A stretch of DNA of 64,000 bases, from NCBI GenBank assembly GCA_019843655.1, contig JACDQD010000005.1:11063575-11127574 (forward strand), given 5' to 3'. Shown one piece after another: positions 40,601 through 51,700 of this stretch (position 1 is its first letter; every line of letters starts with the position of its first letter). The position numbers were made by a program, and so were the translations under genes. This stretch comes from Lethocerus indicus. Its lineage: Eukaryota > Arthropoda > Insecta > Hemiptera > Belostomatidae. The notes below the pieces were generated by a model. It ran no database searches. It saw only the letters and a program-made list of their open reading frames with translations, and had not been told where the DNA came from.

Positions 40601-43600
40601 CCCTAATGAAGGAAACCTTCAAATACGATTGGCCCGTGCGCTTTCCCGATGGCCCGCTCGTCCCCACGACAAGCGAGATCGGAATCTGTCAGAAAAAAAT
40701 TCTCTCACCTAGAAAAAATCCGTTGGAGGCACATAATAATAAAAATCACATTTTTTAAAACTATAAATCTATAAAATCTAAATTAAAATCTTGTTTCTAT
40801 TCTACTAAGAAACGCAGCCGAGGTGTATGTTTAACTTATAGCTTTAATAACGAAATGGTACTGACGAGGTTAGGAAAGCGAAACGTAGTGACAGGTGACA
40901 GAAATCCAGACGGGTGATGTTAAAAATAATGTATAATGCTATCAATTCAATTTAACAATTCACAATAGTTTTTGTTTCATTAAATGTATATTATATACTA
41001 TATGTGTATACACAGGCGTACGTATATATACATGGTGGCCTATCTACGTAAGTGGGTTCAAATAAACTTCAAATTTTTCTCCCTACGGCGGATGAGTTAA
41101 CGCTGAGCAGGCCGACCATTGATATTGTCAGACGGTGTTCTAGGCAACCTGGGCAGCACGGACGGGGGCGTGAAGGGTTCGGAGGTGGTGGAGAGCTCCG
41201 GTGGCGTCAACCCGCCGCCCCCCAGCGCCGCCCCGGCAGCCCCCTGCAGGAACTACGGAGAACACTTCGCCGCTCCCAAGCCAAGACAACCGCCCCTACT
41301 CGACCTCGAACTACCCCAGACCGTGCAATCTCCCCCGGCCAACCCGGTCAGCCCTGTGGTAAGCATTTCTTACCGAAAATTTCCCTAAACTTATGTCCGG
41401 TTGAAGAAAGAACACTTTCTCCGTACTCGGCGAAAATCTCGAGTATGAAACGTATCGGAATTACGTATAACAGTGAAGAAGAATTCCGGCTGGATTAGTT
41501 TGGGTTGATCTAATCCAAAGTTGAAATCACTTCGCAGTAAACGTAAAAAAACTGCGTTACCATAAGTTGATAGGTAACCGCGAGTTGATTTGACTTTTAA
41601 ATTATACATTTCACGCCGTACATTTGGCATAAAGTTACAATTAGATGAAGAAAAGAAACACAAATGGAATAAACCATTACTATAAGTTTTATGACGTACA
41701 CCATTATTCCTTAGCCTCAATGGAGACAATGGTCGAAGCCTTATGCTCATGTTCCATATAAGCAAAATCGAAATGAAAAAGAAATCCACTCGTCTACAAA
41801 AAACTTAAATGCGAAAAGCTTTGACAATACAATGTTGACATTTTTATTTCAAGAGTGCCGTTTTTTACGATAATGTCATGATTTGTTTTGACACCTTCAG
41901 CAACATGAGCTTTCTAAAGTCTTCATTCGTGACTAAATAAGAGAATTTCAGGCCGAGTACGAAGAAAATCACATGTCTTTCGTTCGTTCCTTAACATTTT
42001 GTTTACCTTTCATCCGCTTGCCTCGTTTCTTGACTTTAAAAGTAATTCGTCGTACTAGATTAACTAAACGTCCCAGAGGCATAGAATTCACGTGCTAGAA
42101 TTCATGTAATTGTATTTGACCAGGAATTTTTTTATTTAGCCTAAGAGTAAGTTACATACAATAACAATGAAAGGGGAATGTCCATACTTCTAATTCTCTC
42201 ACCTCAGCATAAGAGAAACATTCAAACATATCGGTTCAAATTTTTAGTTTGAATCAATCAAATCTGAAATTATATTATGTAATAAAAACAAATATTCTTT
42301 TTTTGCACGGGTCATAGATTCAGTATCTTGTACAATTTCCAAATAGCCTCCATTATTCTGATTGCAAAGAAATCGTCATGACATTGTAAGTTATTTAACG
42401 ATTTGTGTAATGCCTGCAAACATACAATGCTACAATCTTATTACACTTAAGCAGCGCTTCACAGACAGTTTTCTGCTGTTATAAGTAAAATTAAAATTGC
42501 ATTGCAATACAAACCTTCATTTCAGATTCTTAAACAGTTGGTTTGTCGTCATTGAGGATGACATTTATGTATTACCTCTGCAACATACAATTTTAAGTTG
42601 GAACAGTTTGATGTCTCTGTAAATAACAATAAAATAACATTAAACAAAAGGCATATTTTTTAATTAATTTTTCATATGAATTTAGTTTCCAGTTGTTTAC
42701 AGTAGATAGAAGTCCTATGTGTTTTGATTTGCACTTTTAGAAACACTAAACTTCCATACCTTAAAAAATAAATAATAGTATAGTGTAGAAAATATATTAT
42801 TCTGTTGAAAAATAATACCCAATTCATCATCTGTAGGAAGTCAAAAAGGTGCATTTTATTCTAGGCCTCGCATATCATATTGGCTATGGTATGTGAATAT
42901 TATTTAATCATTCTAAAAAAACTGTCTAGTAAACAAGTGGTATCATATTCATGGCTGAATTAACATTTTGTTTTCTCAAGGATTGTTAGGGGTACATTAA
43001 GTCATTACTGTGAAATATGAGTTATTACTTAAACTGTTGGTTACTTTTTTTTATTCCCATTTATTTCAAAATAAACCAAAAATTATAACACTAAACTTTT
43101 CCTTTCCTGTAGTGCTACATTTGTTTTCAACAATTAATTATTGCAAGAGGAGAGTAAAACTAATTAATATTCTTTCCATTTCATAACAACTGAAAGTAAG
43201 AGTAATCATAATTTATTAGAACTTGACCATTCCACCATCAAACCATTACCTAAAACTAAGATCATTATCCATGAAACATCATGTACATATTTATATGTAT
43301 TAAAATGTGATTACTTTGGTGCAACATATCTTGCAAACCAATACAAAATATATATTTAATACTATTTAATTAAATCTAATTTTATAGCTAAAAGTAGGCC
43401 AATTAAAACTACTGAGGTCACAATAAACTTTTGAGTTGTGTTCATTTAACCAGCACACAATGTGTTTGTAAAACAGATTATGTAAAGAATACATTTTGCA
43501 TGATGCTGTATATCTGTTTCAGTTTTATTTTATTTCTTTTTAATCTATAACTCCCATATGTTTTTAATTTAATCATTCCTATTATATTATGAAATGACTA

Positions 43601-45745
43601 TAGGCGATTTTGTACATTTACTAATTTCAATTCTATGTTTCATTCCTGCAGCTTTGATTTCTCAAAAGTCAAATTCCTGATTAAAGATGTCTTGATGTGT
43701 TTTGAAACACACTTACTACATTATACTATATCGTCAGTACACTAATAACTACATTGTTATGCATGGCCATAAGGAATGCATGGCCACATTGCTACTATAA
43801 TACATTATATTAACTATAATATATTTATGAGCCTACCTTACGAAACATATGAACTAATGTTTCACATATCTAACCATCTATCCTAACAGTACTATTGAAA
43901 TTAATAAATTAATAATTTAAGAAGTGTTAGACTGGAAATTGTGTATTCATTTCTAATAACTCTATATACTTATACCTACATCCTTTTCAGTCCTTTTTGT
44001 AACTTCCTTTACAATAATATATCAAATACGTTTGAAAATGAATCTTCCAACTATACAATCCCAATTTTTTTCTGAAAAATATTGAACTTTAATGTATCTA
44101 TAGTGTATCTATCTATAGTTATACGTTTGTTGCTCGAGTGTTGTTTAGGATGAGTGTGTTTATTGAGTGTCTTGCCAGTGCCTCAGCTGAAATGCATAAT
44201 GGTGCCAGCCTGCTTACAGTAATTAATTATTTCTTGTAAACTTCTGGAAATACGGCAACAGAGTTTCAAGTGTAATTATATTCCGTCAAATTATTGCTTC
44301 TTGTCAGGCTATCTGATAAAGCTTCAATTCTGCAACAAGTTTTGCACTGTACAGTGATTTAAAAAACAAAGTGTGGTAGTCTTGAATGCAATGAATTATT
44401 TTGTACATGATATTTCAAATATATATAAATACACATATGAATTCAAATATAAGTGTTACTGCATCTCTATCTTTTTTTTGCATTCTCCTTTGTTTAAAGT
44501 TAATGCATTTATTTATTATTTACTGCATGGAAATATGTGATTTTTTAAAATTGGTACTTCATTCTAATTAATTGTTTTGAGATATACTTTTCCATGGATA
44601 ATTGATACAGTTATGGTCATTTTATAAATAAATTATTTATTGAAAATAATAACTATAAAAAAATATTGTGCAATATTTGAGGAAACTATGAACTTTTGAA
44701 ATGAGCTTATTATACTTTTCTGAGGTAAATCACTGAAGAAAATCCAAATGAACATAGTGGTTATGTGGTATAGATAAAGTGTCTTGTGTGTGTGCTTTCT
44801 TTCCTTGTGTGCTCAAGTAATATACCAATGTTATGGTCTGTTTCTGTTGTTATCATTCTGTCACTGTCTCTTTCTCTCTATAGGGCCCTGACAGCAAATA
44901 TGATTCCAACGTCCTCTCAAAGCTAGATGACGTTCCTAGCGAGTTCGAATGTTGCTTTTGCAACTCAAAGGTAGTATAATCTATCTGTTTTCTGCATCAG
45001 ACTGCAATCAAATTATGCCTGGATAAGCTTTGTAGCTTGAAAGTTGCATGTACAAAGTGCCAATGCATGCACAGCTAATTGTATCCTAAAATGAATCTAA
45101 TAACAAAACATAAAGCTTTCATAAACCTCATTATCCCACTAATAGCAGTGATTTTGCAATTCTAATATTAAATAGAGAGTACTCTTGCATAAAACCAAGC
45201 CATTTAGGAAATCATACCCACAAGGGCCCCAGGGACAAGGGGCTCCCATGAGGAATTTTTTCCCTCAGTATAACAAAGCATTGAAAAAATTACATATTCA
45301 AAATATGTGTACTAAATGTGTTCCCTCATTATAACACAATTTGTTTTCTTATTCAGTTATATGAAATAGGCATTTATTAGATACTACTTGCATTCTGGTT
45401 TTCTTATTTGACAGTGGTATACATCTAATTTTTTAATATTTATAACCACTGTTAAAACACTAACAGAGTAAGAACTGATTTACTACTAAAACCCAAAATC
45501 TGTTCATCGAATGATCAATTAAAGTTAATAAAATGAAAAATATTTTGATTATTGAAATTTGTGTAATGCTATGGAATTATATATACAAAATTCAAGTAAT
45601 TATACAGAAATAAATGCTACATTTTTATTTTTTTTATAATTAATGAACATCCAGTTTTATTATTGTGTACAAAGGTATGGAAGGAGAGATTGGTTGAAGA
45701 GAAGGCCTGGTGAAGAGTAATCTCAGATGGAGGAAATGGCACACT

Positions 45746-45799
<54 letters not shown>

Positions 45800-48700
45800 T
45801 ATTCATTTATCAGTATCAGACAAGTTAAATGAGCTTATTAAAAAACTCATATGTGAAGCTAATTTAATTTTTCATAAATTTAATGCATTATATAAGATGT
45901 ATTTTTAGATAAATCATCATGTGTGAAAATTCATTAAATGAATAGCCATCATCTATAGTATTTGTTATTACAGGAAAGAAAAAGGACTACTAAGTATAAG
46001 ACACAGGATCAAATTGCGATAGGTGAAATTTTTCCTCTTCGGAATTTTAAAACAGTATAATAATACTTTGGCTGTTTCGCCGGAGCTTTCCAGTATCTAT
46101 AATGGTAATCATAATTCAGCCATATTATGTCTTACTGTACCTCTATCAAATGATCAGATTCCTACAACCTTTTGTGAATTTTTGAAAACCATATCAATGT
46201 TTTATATATATACATTTATATATATGTTTTATTTATTTGCATTAATATATTAAATGTTGGTTTTTACAAAGTACATCATTCTTAATTAGGTTTCTATATT
46301 TTGATAATATAACCTAAATGTCAAGGACTTCCTATGGTTTTTAATGTGCTGAGGTAATTAGAATAGAATTCATTATTCGGGCATGTCCTTCAGTAGTTAA
46401 GCACAATTGGTAGATAGTTGATATTGACACTGCATGAAGTAGTGGTATGTATGTGTTTGCACATTACAGGATGAACGCAACAACCCAGACTGCAATAGTG
46501 ACTGAGTCCTCATCTTACCGGTGAGTTTTCTAACAGCTTAATTTCCTTACCTGCAGCATGCTGCATTTTAAACCCAAAAATGGTTTCTCAGTTCCATTAG
46601 TGATTTATTATATCCATTTGCTTAACTTTCTACAAGATTCGTTTGAATTTAATTTGAACCAATATCTTCTGTTTAAAGTATTACATTGACATATACTTGA
46701 CATAGACTAATAGCATACTTATAAAGCAATGAAATCTTCTTGCTTCTTCTCCTTTTGCTGTAGTATATTAATATGATAATTACTAGTAATTAAAAAAAAT
46801 TAATCATTGTAAATTTCATCAGTTTTAAATGTATACAGCTAATGGTTCAAAATGCACTTTTATGACAACCTCTAGAAATAGTATTGAATAAAATTTGTTT
46901 TAAACAGGGAATGAAAATACAATATGAACTATGTTAAATATATTTTATAATTAAATATGGCATCATCTGAATAATGAATCTGAAATATGAATTGGATTCA
47001 AATTAATTTATTTCAATATAATAATCACGCTTTATTATACCACATGAATAAAGGCACAACAATTTGAAAGTATCAGCACTATACTTTGTCACTGAATGTG
47101 GCACATATTAATGTCAATTATTCACTAATTGCTTACACAGAAAAATTATTGACTTATTCTAATAATTAGTGTTATTAGAATATTTTTCAGCATGAAATAA
47201 ATATTTAATCAATATTTACTGATTACTATATAATTATAAACATATTCATGTATTTCTGTTTTATTTCAGATGATAATAAGCTTTTATAACAACTACGCAT
47301 TACTAAGAAGTGTGTCAGCAAGGATTGCTTTATGTTTGATTTAAATAACATCAAAATATTTCAAGTATTACAATAATTAAAATATGTCATTCAATATACA
47401 ATCATACACTTATATTATCATTTAATCTTTTTAATAACAAATTATTCATTTTAAATACACTTTCAAATTTAAATATTGCATAAAATTAGCATGAAATGTA
47501 AATTCTTACATTATTTCTTCTTTCTGAAATAATAATTATGAATTGATAATTTAATATAATGACTAATGAATAGTATGTAATTATGTAAGAACAAGTCTAT
47601 TTTTTTAAAACATAACATGGTGTATACATACATTAATATTGAGATTAGATTTATAATTCCTATTTTAACCAGACCTCCTTTTCAAAATTTTGTTTTTATA
47701 TGCTCTCATAATATCTTAATTCTTCACACCTCTTTTTAAAAATCTTAAATAAGAATGTAATATAATTTTTAAAATGAACTGTATTAAAACAATATATAAT
47801 TAATATTGCTCATCATTTATTTTAAAAAGTTATTAAAAATAAAAATAAAGCTAAAATAGATATAATTTTTTGGGTTACTAATTTATTTATAATGACTAAT
47901 TTAGCCATTACAAGAGTAGAAGAAGATGGTTAAAACTTTAAATAAACATAATTTTAATTATATAGACCGAAATTTGACTCAATTACATTTATGTAGTTAA
48001 CTCTTTTTTAAATCAAATCTTATGGAAAATTGACTGGGGATAGAAACCAATTAATATCAGCTTTTTTGGCGTTTTTTAATTTCTTACATATTAATATTGT
48101 AAGTAATATTGAGGATTACAAGTCTCTGTCCTTAAATAAATTAATAATATAATTCAAACCAGACACTGTTCGATTTCAGTAGTGACGAAAACTTCACGTC
48201 TAAATATTTACGCCTTTACGCTTTAAGCCCGTATTTTTTACAATGCCAAAATAGCCGAAATTGGTGGTCCCGTTTTCAAACATCAAAGTATCAAATTCTA
48301 TCCAAATCACCAGTCTCTGTTATCCTCAGGACTACAAAGAGTTCGTAGACGCTGAGAATTTGATGCCATTCGCCACAAGCGATTTCCGTAATCCAATTTG
48401 CTTGGAAATGAAACTGCTTCGGAGCGGAGACGGCGGAGGCGCAATGGAAATTGGAAGCGTCGACAGCTCGGACACTTACGCCTCTTGCAACACCCAGCCG
48501 TTCAACTCCCAGGGGGACCTAACCGAAGATTCCAACCTGTACGTAAATCCTCTGACCGAACAGCCGAGGACGGCGAACGTGAAGAAGTCGGCTTCGGGCG
48601 ATACGGCGCTCAGGAGCCTCGGAGCGTCCCCCATGGACGAAATTTACAAGGGATTTGGCCCGCCCGAGAGGGGGAGTAGGGGCAGCCTTAACGATACCCC

Positions 48701-51700
48701 CCTGCCCAAGCACAGGAAGACGAGATTCCAGCAGGTTAGACCATCCATTTTCAATATATTCAAAATTTTCTATTCGGTGACCCTTTGATACATCTTCAAT
48801 GCGGATCAAGAACGGTTGTATCTTGCAGGACAAACTGTGCACGGTAACCAAACCAAATATATGGGAAGGCAAAGCCACGGTAGCTAGGACTCTTTATTCT
48901 TTCTACTCTAGTAATTATAAGAGCAATGCCAGCGAGCGTTCCTTTTTGCTATGCGAAAGAAATAGATGTCATATGTTTGTCAAAGTATTACTGATACTTA
49001 CTACTAGTACTTGTGCTTCTAAACGCGTGGAAGATGGTGAAACCACCTAACTTGACCTCATTCCTCCTCGGTCCATATTTTATATTATGGGACCATGACT
49101 GGAGTCCAATCTGGGCCTAGGACAGAGAGCTCAGGTCTGAAAGGTTTGTAATCTTATCCATGCAGGCGTGATGTCGCATCTAAAACGACATAGCCAAATA
49201 CAAACACACCTTTACTCAAATGTTAACTTAATTTGTTAGGCGCATTTATCAATTCTAACACTGAACCCAATTAACCTTAAACGAAAATGTAATGATGTTT
49301 GAAATTCCAACGTATAAAAATTAAATTAAGCTGTACATATTTTAACGTTTCTTCATTATTTTGATCGTAGTACAGATACAAGAACTTATATTTTAGGTCT
49401 TTCATAATAATTTTATAAAGAAAATTATGACAGCAGGAGAATTTGTAGCATAGATATAGCACTGACTTTTCTGTTAATAATTTTTTTATCTAACGAATCC
49501 ATGTTTTCGATTTCTGAATAATAGCGAAATGTATGTACTGTTTCTGCCATTCAAGAAATATGTCGTTTAATTTTGTCAGCATGAAACTATGTTCTAGAAT
49601 TCTCCATATAACACTGCGCCGAAATATTAAATATGTCTTTCTTGTCTTTCTCTCTGAATCCTAAGCTAGTAAGGGGGAAGTTTTTCCTAAAGAAGATCAC
49701 ATTTACTTGAAATTTATTTTCAGGTATTTATAATTACAAACGAAATAATTTATTGTGATATTTTATTATGATCGCATCTTATCATTTTATAACTATACAC
49801 AACATTTATATAATTTAAATTTAATCTCCAATTAGCTTCAAAGATTGTGGCAATCTATGATTAAGGTGTTTCGTTTGTTGTCAGAGCATCTGGGGGAGAG
49901 GAACGTTATTTTTATGAAAATACACTAATGACTAATTAAATTACTAATGATTAATTAAATGTAAGATTTAAACATGCTGCAGTAATGATGTTGAAATAAA
50001 TACATTTAATTCTTCTTTTACATGCATGTGCACTTTTGGTTATGGGCATTCTTTAAAATTGTAGCAATTCGAAAGCATTTCTACAGTATATTTATGAAAT
50101 AAGTAGTAGTAGCTATTGTAGTGATAGAACCAACAGGTGGTCCTTCTGGCAGGATCAAATTTCACGATTAAGCCAAAACAAAGGATATAACCAAAAGCGG
50201 TTGAAAGTTATCCCATCGGTTTTATTTTGTTACCTTAATCGATGTTACAGAATATTTCAACCTAAGGACCATAGTATTGCCCTAAAATAATCGGAAAAAA
50301 TATTTCAATGTAGTTTATAATTTGTACCAACAGTTAAAATTAGTAAACATGTTCACAACTAAATTAATTTGATTACTTTGAATTGATAAATTCTTCTGAT
50401 AACTTCAAAATATATACATGCATGCATATTACTTTTATATTTGCTTCACTTACATACATTAAGTAAAGTTGTGTAAGAGCTAAGTATGGTATTTTTAAGA
50501 GCATGAGTAGTAAGAACTAGTTAGAAATCCTAATAATTTCCTTTCTTTCTTTTTTTATTTTATTTTTTGTTCAACCCTAAAATAACTCCGATTTAAATAA
50601 TCCTTTGTTCTAAACTCTGTTTAGAATTCATTATCCACTGCGAAATTCTGAAAGGCCCTTTCTTTGTTTTATTTCAGACCACCTAACACAATTTTAGGCT
50701 AAACACAGGGACAATTCTAATTATTTCAGAGCCAGGGGAAAAGGGGAGTTGGTATTACATGTGTTCAATGCTTCTTAAAATAGAAATGGGAAAATAAGAT
50801 TTGTCAAAGCTTCTTATATTTATAAATTTGGACAAAGTTGGAGTACCCTACGAGGACGTCGGACGTATTAGACTTTGTATGCTTTTGTTAAAAATGTAAT
50901 TACTTTTTGTTCAATTATTTGTCTGATGATGACCTAAAAAACTCAGGCGAGATTCGGCGATATGACTGGGCGGGAGTCTCAGGAGAGCCTGGAGACCATT
51001 AAGAAGCGCAAACCTTCGTTCATGCCGTCGCGACCCCTCGCCACTGCCACCAGAATAATCAACCAACACTTATTCGGATTACAAACCCTCGGGAAAACCA
51101 ATGTCAGAGGTACGCACTGAAATCAATTAAAAAAAAAACGAAAAAGAAAAAGAAAAAATTTCAGGAACCGAAACCAACCCGTAAAGCCGCCCCGCTGACT
51201 CAGAGTGAGGGGAACCTGCTACTGAGGCAGAAGGGCCCGGGTTCGAATCTCGGATAAGGCAAGGATTTCTGTGAGTCCCTGAACTTTTAAGTAGAATAGG
51301 TAATTAGTTAGTTAATAAGGTTTTAGAACAGGCATAAAAACAGTAGCAGTTTGAGAGCATGTCCAAACCGAAAGTTAGAGAATCTTAGTTTAGTATTAAT
51401 GTTTAAAATTCAAAATTATCGTTAGTATGTTTTTCACTAGTACAAATTAGATACATTTTGGACGCAGGAGAATTAAATTAATTACCAGTATAGGATGTCC
51501 TGCTCAATTCTACAAAGAGTGTGAAATAAACTACAGTTTATGTTACCGATATTACTCTGAATTTTCAATTTCTCCTGTTTCCCAGAATTGCTCCAGAATA
51601 TTTAAGTTTAAGTATGCGACGGGGGTTAATCCGAAAAAGGGATATCTGACGGTTATTGCGCTATGAAATATAACAACGCGTTACATTTGTTATCTCGTAT

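Larger units (their letters stand above)
44971..48329 (+). other. Shab intron 4
   Basis: Bounded by GTAGTA and ATCCTCAG. It holds the 50-bp TA microsatellite and the candidate alternative exon at 46470-46520. A second weak exon-like stretch (45974-46022, TTATTACAG to GTGAAA) also leads to a stop if spliced. Confidence 0.82.
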
